A stretch of DNA of 64,000 bases, taken from the NCBI GenBank assembly GCA_019752115.1, contig JAIEMN010000008.1, positions 1-64,000 of the forward strand, in the 5' to 3' direction. The notes under the pieces are model-generated. The model was not told the origin of the DNA. It saw only the letters and a program-made list of their open reading frames with translations, and ran no database searches. Below are positions 18,875 to 28,371 of this stretch, in pieces. Origin of the DNA: Gemmatimonadaceae bacterium. GTDB taxonomy: Bacteria > Gemmatimonadota > Gemmatimonadetes > Gemmatimonadales > Gemmatimonadaceae. A program made the position numbers and the translations under genes. The stretch's first letter is position 1. Each line of letters begins with the position of its first letter.

Positions 18875-20139
18875 GTCGTCGCACCATTGCCGGGGAGGCC
18901 GCCGTTGAAGGCATCGGCCTCCATCTGGGCCAACCCTGTCGCCTGACCTTTCGTCCGGCCGCGTCGGGCACGGGCATCGTGTTTCGTCGCGTGGACCTGC
19001 CGGAGGCCCCGCTGGTGCCGGCGCGGGTGGACGTCGCGGTTGAGGCCGAGCGGCGCACGCAGCTGGGTACGGGGGCGGCGGCGCTCCACACGGTGGAGCA
19101 TGTCTTGGCGGCGGTCGGCGGGCTCGCGATCGACGACCTCCTGATCGACATGGACGGCCCGGAGCCGCCCATCATGGACGGCAGCGCGCAGCCCTTCGTG
19201 GCGGCGCTCGAGCAGGCCGGGCTGGTGGCGCAGGAGGGCCGCCCCGAGTGGCTGGTGCTGCGCAAGTCGATTCGCGTGGAGGACGGCGAGTCGGTATATG
19301 AGGCGCATCCGTGTTTCGGCTGCCATCTCGATGTCTCGATCGATTTTCCGCACCCGCTGATCGGCCCGCAGCGCGGCACCTATCAGGTCACCGAAGCCAC
19401 GTTCCGCTCGGAGCTCGCGGCGGCGCGGACCTTCGGGTTCCTGCATGAAGTGGACGCGCTGCGCCGAAAGGGATTGATTCAGGGAGCCTCGACGGCGAAT
19501 GCGGTGGTGATGGACGCCGAGGGGCTGGTGGAGACCACGCTGCGGTGGTCGGATGAATTCGTGCGGCACAAGGCGCTCGATTGCGTGGGCGATCTCGTGC
19601 TCGCTGGTGCGCGCCTTCGGGCCCGCATCGTGGCCCACAAACCCAGTCACCGGGGCACTGTTGCCCTGGTGCGCGCGTTGGTGCAACACGCCGTCCGGGA
19701 GCCTGCCTTGTACAACATCGAAGACATCATGCAGGTGCTGCCGCACCGCTATCCGTTTCTCCTCGTGGATCGCATCCTCGAGCTCGAGGAAGGCAAGCGG
19801 ATCGTGGGCCTGAAGAACGTCACGATCAACGAGCCGTTCTTTCAGGGGCACTTCCCCGGACATCCGATCATGCCGGGCGTGCTGATCATCGAAGCCATGG
19901 CGCAGGTGGGCGGCATGCTGCTCATGCGCACCGTGCAGGATCCGGCCAGCAAAGTCGTGTACTTCATGACGCTCGACAACGTCAAGTTCCGCCGCCCGGT
20001 GAAGCCGGGTGACCAGCTGCGCTTCGAGCTTGAGGTCACCCAGATGCGCGGCGCGATCTGCCGCATGAAGGGCGTGGCGTATGTTGACGGGCAGGTGGCC
20101 ACCGAGGCGGACATGGCCGCCACCATTCGCGATCGGTAA
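18871..20139 (+). CDS. lpxC-fabZ: Bifunctional LpxC deacetylase / FabZ dehydratase
   Basis: The 422-residue protein fuses two enzymes. Residues about 1-275 are LpxC, the zinc deacetylase that commits to lipid A: HTVEH (73-77), His233 and Asp237 in HKALDCVGD supply the zinc ligands and His260 (PSHRGT) is the catalytic acid. Residues about 280-422 are FabZ, which dehydrates beta-hydroxyacyl-ACP: PHRYPFLLVDR (291-301) and GHFPGHPIMPGV (326-337), with His327 and Glu341 as catalytic pair. Such fusions are known from Bacteroidetes and relatives. Both halves look intact. The GTG start overlaps the lpxD stop (GTGA). Confidence 0.96.
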   Translation: MSRRTIAGEAAVEGIGLHLGQPCRLTFRPAASGTGIVFRRVDLPEAPLVPARVDVAVEAERRTQLGTGAAALHTVEHVLAAVGGLAIDDLLIDMDGPEPPIMDGSAQPFVAALEQAGLVAQEGRPEWLVLRKSIRVEDGESVYEAHPCFGCHLDVSIDFPHPLIGPQRGTYQVTEATFRSELAAARTFGFLHEVDALRRKGLIQGASTANAVVMDAEGLVETTLRWSDEFVRHKALDCVGDLVLAGARLRARIVAHKPSHRGTVALVRALVQHAVREPALYNIEDIMQVLPHRYPFLLVDRILELEEGKRIVGLKNVTINEPFFQGHFPGHPIMPGVLIIEAMAQVGGMLLMRTVQDPASKVVYFMTLDNVKFRRPVKPGDQLRFELEVTQMRGAICRMKGVAYVDGQVATEADMAATIRDR

Positions 20140-20145
20140 CGCTCA

Positions 20146-20925
20146 ATGTCCAGTGTGAAGATTCACCCCACGGCCATCGTCGATCCGTCGGCCCAGCTGG
20201 GCGACGACATCGAGATCGGGCCGTGGGCCATCGTCGGCCCACAGTGCACCCTCGGCACCGGCACGCGCCTCGCGGCTCGCGCCACGCTCGAGCGCAACGT
20301 GCGCCTCGGCGAGCGCGTCCACGTGGGCATCGGGGCGATCCTCGGTGGCGATCCACAGGATCTCAAGTATCGCGGCGAAGAGACGTGGGTGGAGATCGGC
20401 GACGATACGGCCATTCGTGAGTACGCGACGATCAACCGGGCGACGGCGCACTCGATCACGACGCGGGTGGGGAAGGGCTGTTTCCTCATGAGCTATGTGC
20501 ATCTCGCGCATGATTGTCACCTGGGCGACTCGGTGATCATCTCGAACGGCACCCAGCTCGCCGGTCATGTGCAGGTCGAGGACAGGGCGATCATCTCGGG
20601 GCTCTGCGCCGTGCACCAGTTCGCGCGCATCGGCAAGCACTCGTTCATCGGGGGCTGCTCGCGCGTATCGCAGGACGTGCCTCCGTACGTGCGCGCGGTG
20701 GGCAATCCGATCAAGCTGTTCGGTCTGAACTCGGTGGGGCTGCAGCGCAGTGGGTTCGACGACGCCGTGGTCAAGGCGCTCAAGCAGGCCTACCGTTTCT
20801 GCTTCCGCTCCGATCTCAACCTGTCGCAGGGCATCGAGAAGGCGCGCGCGGAGATGACGATCATTCCCGAAGTCGATCACTTCCTCACGTTCATCGAAGC
20901 CAGTCAGCGCGGCGTCGGGTTCTGA
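20146..20925 (+). CDS. lpxA: UDP-GlcNAc acyltransferase LpxA
   Basis: LpxA performs the first lipid A acylation. The 259-residue hexapeptide-repeat protein keeps HLAHDC (His122, equal to catalytic His125 of E. coli) and IGGCSRVSQDVPPYV, where Gly170 aligns with the E. coli Gly173 hydrocarbon ruler. That residue predicts a long acyl chain (about C14), though this is only inference. It starts 6 bases after lpxC-fabZ. Since the next gene resembles GnnA, the substrate could be UDP-GlcNAc or its 3-amino analogue. Confidence 0.95.
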   Translation: MSSVKIHPTAIVDPSAQLGDDIEIGPWAIVGPQCTLGTGTRLAARATLERNVRLGERVHVGIGAILGGDPQDLKYRGEETWVEIGDDTAIREYATINRATAHSITTRVGKGCFLMSYVHLAHDCHLGDSVIISNGTQLAGHVQVEDRAIISGLCAVHQFARIGKHSFIGGCSRVSQDVPPYVRAVGNPIKLFGLNSVGLQRSGFDDAVVKALKQAYRFCFRSDLNLSQGIEKARAEMTIIPEVDHFLTFIEASQRGVGF

Positions 20926-20945
20926 GACCTTCCGAGGCATTTGGC

Positions 20946-21998
20946 ATGACGCAGCAGGGCACCGATCGGCACCAGTTTTCCCGGCCCGGCGCGCCGCGCC
21001 TCGGCGTGGTTGGCGCCGGTGGTCTGGGGACGCACCACGTGCGCATCCTGCGCGACCTGTGCGGTGAACGATTCGTCGGCTTCGTCGACGAGAATCCGGC
21101 GCGCGCCGCGGAGATCGCAGCCCAGTACGGCGTGTCCGCGTTCCCCTCGCTCGACCGCTTGCTGGATGAGGTCGATGCGGTGTCGGTCGTCGTGCCGACC
21201 ACGGCGCATCACGCGGTGGCCTCGCAGGCCATCGCGCGCAGTAAGCACGTCTTTGTCGAAAAGCCGTTCACGGTCACGCTCGAGGAAGCCGATGACCTGC
21301 TGAGCAAGGCCAAGGCGGCGGGCGTCATCGTGCAGGTCGGGCACGTCGAGCGCTTCAATCGGGCGGTGCGGGCCGCCATGCCGTATGTGGACGGGCCGCG
21401 GTTCATCGAAAGCGATCGCCTGGCGCCGTTCAATCCGCGTGGATCGGATGTCGCGGTCGTGCTCGATCTGATGATCCACGATCTCGATCTGGTGCACACA
21501 CTCGTCGGCACGCGCGTGGCCGATGTGCAGGCCATGGGCATCCCCGTGCTTACCCCGCAGGTGGACATCGCCAATGCGCGGCTGACGTTCGCGAACGGGG
21601 CGGTGGCGAACATTACCGCGAGCCGGGTTTCGCGGGAGCGGCTGCGCAAGCTGCGCATCTTTCAACGCAGTGGGTATCTCTCGCTCGACCTCGCCGCCGG
21701 CACGGGAGAGTACTTCCGGCTGCGTGGCGACTTCGATCCGATGCAGCTGGCGCGTGCGCCGCGCGCGCTCGAGGACTTCGTGGAGCGAGTCGTCCTCGAG
21801 GCGCCGGAAGCGGAACCACTGGTGCTCGAGCTGTCTCAGTTCCTCGGGGCACTGACCGGCCGCAACAAGGTGGCCGTGACCGGCGAGGAAGGGCGCGATG
21901 CGCTTGAAGCGGCGCTGCGCATTGTCCACGCGATCGAGCAGGCGCACCAGGTCATGCGCGCGAGTGATGCGGCCGCAGCCGGGGCCGCGCGTGCGTGA
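20946..21998 (+). CDS. Gfo/Idh/MocA-family oxidoreductase in the lipid A operon
   Basis: The 350-residue protein has an N-terminal Rossmann fold with GVVGAGGLGTHH (about 20-31) and the family's FVEKPF motif, whose Lys is catalytic in relatives. Its place between lpxA and lpxB recalls gnnA of Acidithiobacillus and Leptospira, which oxidises the 3-position of UDP-GlcNAc so that the aminotransferase GnnB can make UDP-GlcNAc3N for lipid A with amide-linked chains. No gnnB lies in this window, so the role is unproven. The ATG at 20946 is in frame and 20 bases after lpxA; a longer frame overlaps lpxA and is rejected. Confidence 0.8.
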   Translation: MTQQGTDRHQFSRPGAPRLGVVGAGGLGTHHVRILRDLCGERFVGFVDENPARAAEIAAQYGVSAFPSLDRLLDEVDAVSVVVPTTAHHAVASQAIARSKHVFVEKPFTVTLEEADDLLSKAKAAGVIVQVGHVERFNRAVRAAMPYVDGPRFIESDRLAPFNPRGSDVAVVLDLMIHDLDLVHTLVGTRVADVQAMGIPVLTPQVDIANARLTFANGAVANITASRVSRERLRKLRIFQRSGYLSLDLAAGTGEYFRLRGDFDPMQLARAPRALEDFVERVVLEAPEAEPLVLELSQFLGALTGRNKVAVTGEEGRDALEAALRIVHAIEQAHQVMRASDAAAAGAARA

Positions 21999-23109
21999 CG
22001 TGCTGTTCGTCGTCGGCGAAGCGTCCGGCGACCTGCACGCAGGCAAAGTGGCGGAGGTGCTGCGGGCCGCGCTCCCCGCGCTGCGCATGCGCGGTGTCGG
22101 CGGTGGCCATATGCGGCGCGCCGGGGTGGAGATCCTCGAAGACGTCGAACAGCTGGCCGTGATGGGCTTCGTGGAGGTGCTGCAGCATGTGCCCAAGCAC
22201 TGGACGCTGCTGCGTCGTATTCGGGCGGAACTCGCCAGTGGTCGGGTCGGGCTGGTGGTGCTGCTCGACTATCCGGGATTCAATCTCAAGGTCGCGGCCG
22301 CGGCGAAGGCTGCGGGCGTGCCCGTGCTCTACTACATCACGCCACAGGTGTGGGCCTGGGGGGCGAAACGCCTGCCGGTCATTGCCGACGTCGTGACCAA
22401 GGCGGCCTGCATCCTCCCGTTCGAAGAGGCGCTGCTGCGTCAGCATGGCGTCGATGCCACCTTCGTTGGGCATCCGCTCCTCGACCGCGCCCAATCGTTG
22501 CCGTCGCGCGCGGAGGCGCGTGCGCAACTTGGGCTCGACCCGGACGCGCCCGTCCTTGCCGTCTTCCCCGGCAGTCGCCGCGCCGAGATTGAGCGGCATC
22601 TCGTGCCGTTCATCGACGCGGCGCGCGCCGTGCAGGCGCGCCGCCCGGACGTGCAGGTCGTCGTGGGCGTGGCGCCCACGGTCCGTATTGATCCGTCGCA
22701 GTGCCCGTTTCCGCTGGTGCAGGGTGCTTCGTTCGTGGTCCAGCGCGCCGCCACGGCCGGCATCCTGAAGAGCGGCACGAACACGCTCGAAGCGGCGGTG
22801 GCCGGCTTGCCGCACGTGATCGGCTATCGCACGAATCCGATCACCTTCGCCATTGCAAAGCGCCTGGTGAAGATCCCGCACATCGGCCTGGTGAATGTCG
22901 TCGCGGGGCGCGAAGTCTCGCGCGAGTTTGTGCAGGATGCCTTCGTGCCCGAGCGCGTAGCCGATGCGGTGTTGCCGCTGCTCGATGCCGCGAGCGCAGC
23001 CCGCCGTGAGGCCGAGGCCGGACTCGAGGCCGTGCGCGGCAAGCTGGGAACGCCGGGGGCGTCGGCGCGGGTCGCGACGCTCATCCGGCAGTTGCTCGGG
23101 AACGCATGA
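21967..23109 (+). CDS. lpxB: Lipid A disaccharide synthase LpxB
   Basis: LpxB joins UDP-diacylglucosamine and lipid X. The 380-residue protein (E. coli 382) has the family opening VVGEASGDLHAG, YYITPQVWAWG and FPGSRRAEIERHL, and a GT-B fold. Two starts fit: ATG 21967, used here, overlapping the preceding gene by 32 bases, and GTG 21991, overlapping by 8. Neither has a strong ribosome-binding site. The stop overlaps the acyltransferase start (ATGA). Confidence 0.94.
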   Translation: MRPQPGPRVRDVLFVVGEASGDLHAGKVAEVLRAALPALRMRGVGGGHMRRAGVEILEDVEQLAVMGFVEVLQHVPKHWTLLRRIRAELASGRVGLVVLLDYPGFNLKVAAAAKAAGVPVLYYITPQVWAWGAKRLPVIADVVTKAACILPFEEALLRQHGVDATFVGHPLLDRAQSLPSRAEARAQLGLDPDAPVLAVFPGSRRAEIERHLVPFIDAARAVQARRPDVQVVVGVAPTVRIDPSQCPFPLVQGASFVVQRAATAGILKSGTNTLEAAVAGLPHVIGYRTNPITFAIAKRLVKIPHIGLVNVVAGREVSREFVQDAFVPERVADAVLPLLDAASAARREAEAGLEAVRGKLGTPGASARVATLIRQLLGNA

Positions 23110-23795
23110 GCCAAAGTGACACGCCGCCGCGCGCGCTCGATTGGAAGACGCGGCTCGCGATCACGCTGGGCGGATGGCTCGTGCGCGGACTCGCGCGCAC
23201 GTGGCGCTATCGCGTGGTGGGCAACGAGGCGCTGCTGGCGCGCGTGCCGGGCACGCAGCCGGTCGTCTACACGCTGTGGCACGGACAGATGTTGCCCACG
23301 CTCTTCGCGCACCGGTTCCGCACGGGCGTGCTCATCAGCGAGCACAAGGACGGGGAGATCATCACGCGTATCGTCTCGCTGTTCGGCATGTTCGGCGTGC
23401 GCGGCTCGAGTTCGCGGGGCGGCACCCGTGCGTTGTTGGAGGCGGTGCGTGTGGTGGAGCAGGGCGCCGATATGGCGTTCACGCCGGACGGTCCGCGCGG
23501 GCCGCGGCACAGCTTCGCGCAGGGGGCGCTGATTCTGGCGCACCGGGCCAAGGTCCCGGTGGTGTTCATTCTGGCGCACACCGATCAGAAGTGGCAGCTG
23601 AAGAGCTGGGATGGTTTCGAGATCCCGAAGCCGTTCGCCCGCATCACCGTGCTGTACACGCCGCCGATCACGCTGGATGATCCCGATGTGCGTCAGGCCG
23701 CGGCGCGGAGCGACGAGTTTCAGGCGCGCATGATGGACGCGTTGCGCGAGGTCGAGCGCCTCCACCATGACCCCGCGGGGCGCCCGACGTCATGA
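23106..23795 (+). CDS. lpxJ: DUF374 lysophospholipid-type acyltransferase, LpxJ-like
   Basis: The 229-residue protein belongs to DUF374: LWHGQMLP (about 57-64), SEHKDGEIITRI, and FTPDGPRGPRH. In epsilonproteobacteria a DUF374 protein, LpxJ, adds a late (secondary) acyl chain to lipid A and does not need Kdo first. Here it lies between lpxB and lpxK with ATGA overlaps on both sides, and no LpxL/LpxM homologue is seen, so the same role is likely. The symbol is given by family and context, not by an experiment. Confidence 0.8.
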   Translation: MSQSDTPPRALDWKTRLAITLGGWLVRGLARTWRYRVVGNEALLARVPGTQPVVYTLWHGQMLPTLFAHRFRTGVLISEHKDGEIITRIVSLFGMFGVRGSSSRGGTRALLEAVRVVEQGADMAFTPDGPRGPRHSFAQGALILAHRAKVPVVFILAHTDQKWQLKSWDGFEIPKPFARITVLYTPPITLDDPDVRQAAARSDEFQARMMDALREVERLHHDPAGRPTS

Positions 23796-24835
23796 CCGCG
23801 CTCCGGCGGTTCGCCGAGTGGACCTGGTACGACGAGCAGGTGGCGTCGGCGGTCGTGCGCGCGGCCTTGACCCCACCGGCGTGGCTGTTCGGCCGGATCG
23901 TGCAGGCGCGCAACGAGCGGTTCGATGGACAGGCCGCGGTGGCGGCACCCATTCCTGCGGTCTCGGTCGGCAATCTGACGGTGGGAGGCACCGGTAAGAC
24001 GCCGATCTCGTCGTGGTTCGCGGCCCGGCTGCGTGCCCGCGGCGCGAACCCGACGTTGGTGCTGCGCGGCTACGGCGATGACGAGTGGCGGGTGCACGAG
24101 TTGCTCACGCCCGATGTTCCGGTGCGCGTGTCGCCCGACCGACTCGCTGCGCTGCAGGCGGCGCGCAGCGCAGGGCATGACTGCGCCGTGCTCGACGATG
24201 CGTTCCAGCACCGCCGGGCCCCACGGGTGGCCGATGTGGTCCTGGTGAGTGCCGACCGCTGGAATGGGCGCGTGGACCTGCTCCCCGCCGGGCCCTATCG
24301 CGAACCCTTCCGCAACCTGTCGCGCGCCACGGCGGTGATCGTCACCGTCAAGGCGGCGGATGCGGCCCGGGTGGAGGCGGTTTGCGCCCGCATTTCCGGG
24401 ATCCCGACCCGCGACGGCGGCACTCATACGCCCGCGGTGGTCCGCCTCATGCCGGATGCGCTGCACGATGCGCGCGCGGCGGCGGGCGCGGCCCCCCGCC
24501 CCCTGTCCACGCTGGCCGGGACGCGGGTCGTGGCCCTCTCCGCGATCGCCGATCCGGCGGCCTTTGCGCAACAGTTGCGGGACTGCGGCGCTCAGGTCGT
24601 GCACGACCTGCGGTTTCCCGATCACCATGGCTTTTCGGCCACGGATGTGACCGGTGTTTCTCGCGTGTTACACGGTGCCGATCTGGTGGTCTGTACGTTG
24701 AAGGACGCCGTGAAGCTGGCCGCCCTCTGGCCTCGCGAAGCGACGCCGCTTTGGTATGTTTCTCAGACCGTCGTGGTTGATCGAGGCGCCGAGGTCCTGG
24801 AGCGGGAGTGTGACCGGGTTCTGGCGGCGCGCTGA
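23792..24835 (+). CDS. lpxK: Tetraacyldisaccharide 4'-kinase LpxK
   Basis: LpxK phosphorylates the 4' position of the lipid A disaccharide. The 347-residue membrane-associated kinase has the family P-loop [14 protein letters not shown] (about 61-74) and the later LDDAFQHRR motif. It ends the lipid A operon; LpxH or LpxI, needed between LpxD and LpxB, is not in the window. The start overlaps the preceding stop (ATGA). Confidence 0.94.
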   Translation: MTALRRFAEWTWYDEQVASAVVRAALTPPAWLFGRIVQARNERFDGQAAVAAPIPAVSVGNLTVGGTGKTPISSWFAARLRARGANPTLVLRGYGDDEWRVHELLTPDVPVRVSPDRLAALQAARSAGHDCAVLDDAFQHRRAPRVADVVLVSADRWNGRVDLLPAGPYREPFRNLSRATAVIVTVKAADAARVEAVCARISGIPTRDGGTHTPAVVRLMPDALHDARAAAGAAPRPLSTLAGTRVVALSAIADPAAFAQQLRDCGAQVVHDLRFPDHHGFSATDVTGVSRVLHGADLVVCTLKDAVKLAALWPREATPLWYVSQTVVVDRGAEVLERECDRVLAAR

Positions 24836-24888
24836 CTACGACACTCCCACCGCCGGCCTGCCCGGCAAAAAAACCGACTCCCCGCCTC

Positions 24889-26199
24889 ATGGCCATCGAT
24901 CTGCTGCGCCTGCCGACGGACAGCATCGTTCGTCCGGACAAGGACCGCTTTCTTCAGGAAGAGAATCCGTTCGAAGCGATGATGTCGCGCTTCGACCGCG
25001 CCGCCGAACTGCTCGATCTCGAGCCCGGCATCTACAAGATCCTGCGCAATCCCGAAAAGCAGTTGACCGTCTCGATTCCCGTGCAGCTCGACAACGGCGA
25101 TGTCGAGGTGTTCATCGGGTATCGCGTGCTCTACAACACGTCGCGCGGCCCCGCCAAGGGTGGAATCCGCTTCGACATGAATGTCACGCTGGAAGAGGTG
25201 AAGGCCCTCGCCGCCTGGATGACGTGGAAGTGCGCCGTCGTGAATCTGCCGTTCGGTGGTGCGAAGGGTGGCGTGATCTGCGACCCGCTCTCGATGAGCG
25301 TGGGTGAACTCGAGCGCGTGACGCGCCGCTACACCAAGGGCATCATCTCGCTGCTCGGGCCGGACACCGACGTGCCGGCGCCGGACGTCAACACGAACGA
25401 ACGCGTGATGGCGTGGGTCATGGACACGTACTCCATGCATGTCGGGCGCACCGAGAACGCGGTCGTCACCGGCAAGCCGGTGGAGATGGGGGGCTCGCTG
25501 GGCCGCAAGGAGGCGACCGGTCGCGGCTGCATGCTCGTCACGCGCGAAGCGCTGCAGCATCTCGGCATGTCCATGAAGGGCGCCACGGTGGCCGTGCAGG
25601 GCTTCGGCAACGTGGGTTCCACGGCGGCCACGCTGATGGCGCGCGAAGGGTGCAAGATCGTGGGCATCAGCGATCGCACCGGCGCGTACTACAACGCGAA
25701 TGGCATCGATGTGGACGCGGCGAATGCGCACGTGCGTCAGCATCGCACGCTCGAAGGGTTCAAGGGCGGTGACGCGATCGATCCCGAGGAGCTGCTCACG
25801 CTCGAAGTGGACGTGCTCGTGCCGGCGGCCCTCGAGAACGTGATCACCACCAAGAATGCGCCGAAGATCCGCGCGAAGGTCATCTGCGAAGGCGCCAACG
25901 GGCCGACGACCGCGGCGGCCGATCCGATTCTCGACGAGAAGGGGATCTTCGTCATCCCCGACATCCTCGCGAACGCTGGCGGTGTGACCGTGTCGTACTT
26001 CGAGTGGGTGCAGGACCGCATGGGGTACTTCTGGTCCGAGGCGACGGTCAACGAGCGGCTCGCCGACATCATGACCCGCAGCTTTGCCGACGTGCTGCAG
26101 CTCAGCAAGCAGCACAAGGTGAACATGCGCACGGCGGCCTACATGCTCTCGATCAGCCGCGTGGCCACCGTGCATCGCCTGCGCGGCATCTACGCCTGA
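24889..26199 (+). CDS. Glutamate dehydrogenase
   Basis: The 436-residue enzyme interconverts glutamate and 2-oxoglutarate with ammonia. The N-terminal domain shows [10 protein letters not shown] and [10 protein letters not shown], where the catalytic and substrate-binding lysines lie, and the dinucleotide domain shows [11 protein letters not shown] (about 233-243). The C-terminus AANAGGVT-like segment is [14 protein letters not shown]. Length and sequence fit the hexameric, catabolic GdhA/RocG group. Cofactor preference cannot be read with confidence. It has a 53-base gap to lpxK and 14 bases to rlmH. Confidence 0.94.
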   Translation: MAIDLLRLPTDSIVRPDKDRFLQEENPFEAMMSRFDRAAELLDLEPGIYKILRNPEKQLTVSIPVQLDNGDVEVFIGYRVLYNTSRGPAKGGIRFDMNVTLEEVKALAAWMTWKCAVVNLPFGGAKGGVICDPLSMSVGELERVTRRYTKGIISLLGPDTDVPAPDVNTNERVMAWVMDTYSMHVGRTENAVVTGKPVEMGGSLGRKEATGRGCMLVTREALQHLGMSMKGATVAVQGFGNVGSTAATLMAREGCKIVGISDRTGAYYNANGIDVDAANAHVRQHRTLEGFKGGDAIDPEELLTLEVDVLVPAALENVITTKNAPKIRAKVICEGANGPTTAAADPILDEKGIFVIPDILANAGGVTVSYFEWVQDRMGYFWSEATVNERLADIMTRSFADVLQLSKQHKVNMRTAAYMLSISRVATVHRLRGIYA

Positions 26200-26213
26200 T
26201 CGCCGCCTGATTC

Positions 26214-26678
26214 GTGAAGGTGTCGGTTGTGGTCATCGGCCGGCCTCGCCATGCGGGGCTGGCCGATGCCATTCAGGACTATGAGACCCGCGCGGCGCGC
26301 TACTGGCCGCTCGAGGTGGCGGAGGTGCGCGAGGAACCCGGCCGCGGCCTGACGCCGGAGGTGGTGCGCGACCGGGAGGCGACGCGGTTGGCTGAGCGGT
26401 TGCCGTCGGATGCCCTGGTGGTGGCGTGCGATCCCGGGGGCGTCGTGATGGAGTCGGAGCCCTTCGCGCGCTGGCTCCAGCAGTGCCGGGATGAGGCGCG
26501 GAGCGTGGCCTTCGTGATTGGCGGCGCGCACGGGCTCGGGCCGGCCATTCGCGGCCGGGCGGCCCGGCGGCTCTCACTAGCGCCCTGGACGCTCCCCCAC
26601 GAGGTTGCTCGACTAGTTTTGGCGGAGCAGCTCTACCGGGCGGGCACGATCATGCGCGGCGAGCCGTACCACAAGTAA
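26214..26678 (+). CDS. rlmH: 23S rRNA pseudouridine-1915 N3-methyltransferase RlmH
   Basis: RlmH methylates m3-pseudouridine 1915 of 23S rRNA. The 154-residue SPOUT protein has the knot motifs VVACDPGGVVM, FVIGGAHGLGP and LSLAPWTLPHEVARLVLAEQLYRA (shown here as two parts, LSLAPWTLPHE and LVLAEQLYRA), and ends GEPYHK as the family does. The start is GTG at 26214, 14 bases after the glutamate dehydrogenase stop. Length matches the family (155-160). Confidence 0.95.
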   Translation: MKVSVVVIGRPRHAGLADAIQDYETRAARYWPLEVAEVREEPGRGLTPEVVRDREATRLAERLPSDALVVACDPGGVVMESEPFARWLQQCRDEARSVAFVIGGAHGLGPAIRGRAARRLSLAPWTLPHEVARLVLAEQLYRAGTIMRGEPYHK

Positions 26679-26724
26679 TCTTTGGTATCGTCGAGATCCG
26701 GGCCGTTGGAACGAGGAGCAACGC

Positions 26725-28371
26725 GTGAACGCAGGCAGCGCTGAGGAGGGCATGGCCGGGCGTGTCCCGGAGGGACTGCGCATTCGGCGCGCGCCCCTGG
26801 GCGGCAGCGCGCTCTCGCAGGCCGCGCAGCGCGGCGAGCTGGCCGCGTGGTACGCCCGATGTCCACGCACCAACGCCGACTGGCGTTCGCATGCGGCGGC
26901 GGTTCGGCAGGCGTCGCCGGCCGACTGGCTGACGCCGCTGGCCGCCGCCTTCGCGGCGACCGGGGCGGCGGCCGACCGCCTGACCCGTGCGGCCGCCGGG
27001 GGCGTCCTTGTGACGACCGGGCAACAGCCGGGGCTCTTCGGCGGACCGGCCTACACGTTCAGCAAGGCCATGAGCGCGCTCGCGCTGGCCGACGCGCTGG
27101 AACCGGTGCTCGGCGTTCCGGTGGCCCCCGTCTTCTGGGCGGCGACGGACGACGCCGATTGGATGGAAGCGGCGGTCACATCGTTTGCGACTACGCGCGG
27201 CGTCGTGAGCGCGCAGTTGATGGGCCCCGCCACCGAAGGGGTGGCGATGTCGGAGGTCCCGCTCGGGGACCTGTCCACGGCCCGCGCCGCGTTGACCTCG
27301 GCCTGTGGGTCGGCGGCGCACGCTACGGTGCTCGAGCTGATCGACACCGCCTACGTACCGCACGCCACCATCGGCGGGGCGTATCTGCAGCTGCTGCGCG
27401 CGTTGTTGGAGCCGCTGGGCATCGCTGTTCTCGATGCGTCGCATCCGGCCCTGCGCACCGCGGCCGATCCGTTTTTGCGGCAGGCGCTGCGCCGGGCCGG
27501 GGCGGTGCAGAGCGCCCTGCAGGCGCGCACGCACGCCATCACGGCGGCCGGGTACGCGCCGCAGGTCGATGTCGTGGATGGGCTTTCGCTGGTGTTCCGC
27601 ACCCAACTCGAAAGCCAGCAGGGCGTGGCACAGCGCACACGCGAGCGCGTGCCGCTCGACAGTGCCGCCACGGTGGCCCGCGAAGCGGAGGTGGGCACGC
27701 TCGGCGCCAACGTGTTGCTGCGCCCGGTGCTCGAACGTGCCTTGCTGCCGACCGTGTGTTATCTCGCCGGCCCCGGTGAGTACGCCTACTTCGCCCAAGT
27801 CGCTCCGGTGGCGGAGGCGCTGGAGGCCGCCGCACCGGTCGCCGCGCCGCGCTGGGCGTGTGAAGTCGTGGAGACGCGCGCGTTGGAGCATCAAGCCGCG
27901 CTCGGGCTCGATGATGCGGCGCTGCGCGATCCACATGCGGCCGAGCAGATTCTGGCGCGCGCACGGCTCGACGAAAACGTGGCGGACACGTTCGAGCGCC
28001 TGCGGGTCACGCTCGATGCACAGGTGCGCACGCTCGGGGAATCGTTGGCCGGCGAGGAGTCGCCCGTCGCTCCCGAAACGGTGCAGGGGCTCTCGCGAGA
28101 CCTGACGCATACCCTCGACCGGTTCGAGCGGCGCTTGCTGGCGGGCGTCAAGCGCCGTGAGACGGAGGCGATGCGTGAGGTCGCCGCCGTGCGGGCGGCA
28201 CTGCGCCCCAATGGCGCCTCGCCGGAGCGCGTGCTCAATCTGATGCCGATCCTCGTGCGTTATGGGACGGGCGTGCTGACCGCCATGGCCGACGCGGCGG
28301 CGGAGCATGCAGCGGCGTTGGTGCATGGCGATGCCGCGGCACCGGTAGCGGAGACCGCAGGCGCGTCATGA
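26725..28371 (+). CDS. bshC: Putative bacillithiol synthase BshC
   Basis: BshC adds cysteine to glucosaminyl-malate in bacillithiol synthesis. The 548-residue protein has the family's early TTGQQPGLFGGPAYTFSKA (about 93-111) and PVFWAATDDADWMEA (about 133-147), and a coiled-coil region near the C-terminus, as in BshC structures. The start is GTG 26725 with GAGGAG at a good distance upstream. BshA and BshB, the partner enzymes, are not in the window. It overlaps murJ by ATGA. Confidence 0.85.
   Translation: MNAGSAEEGMAGRVPEGLRIRRAPLGGSALSQAAQRGELAAWYARCPRTNADWRSHAAAVRQASPADWLTPLAAAFAATGAAADRLTRAAAGGVLVTTGQQPGLFGGPAYTFSKAMSALALADALEPVLGVPVAPVFWAATDDADWMEAAVTSFATTRGVVSAQLMGPATEGVAMSEVPLGDLSTARAALTSACGSAAHATVLELIDTAYVPHATIGGAYLQLLRALLEPLGIAVLDASHPALRTAADPFLRQALRRAGAVQSALQARTHAITAAGYAPQVDVVDGLSLVFRTQLESQQGVAQRTRERVPLDSAATVAREAEVGTLGANVLLRPVLERALLPTVCYLAGPGEYAYFAQVAPVAEALEAAAPVAAPRWACEVVETRALEHQAALGLDDAALRDPHAAEQILARARLDENVADTFERLRVTLDAQVRTLGESLAGEESPVAPETVQGLSRDLTHTLDRFERRLLAGVKRRETEAMREVAAVRAALRPNGASPERVLNLMPILVRYGTGVLTAMADAAAEHAAALVHGDAAAPVAETAGAS

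Noticed and set aside
20514-20945. Long N-terminal extension of the oxidoreductase
   Set aside because: It overlaps lpxA out of frame and has no family resemblance; ATG 20946 gives the family start.
24866-24879. GC hairpin followed by seven A bases before glutamate dehydrogenase
   Set aside because: On the plus strand the tract is A, not T, and the stem is only 5 bp, so it is not a terminator for lpxK.
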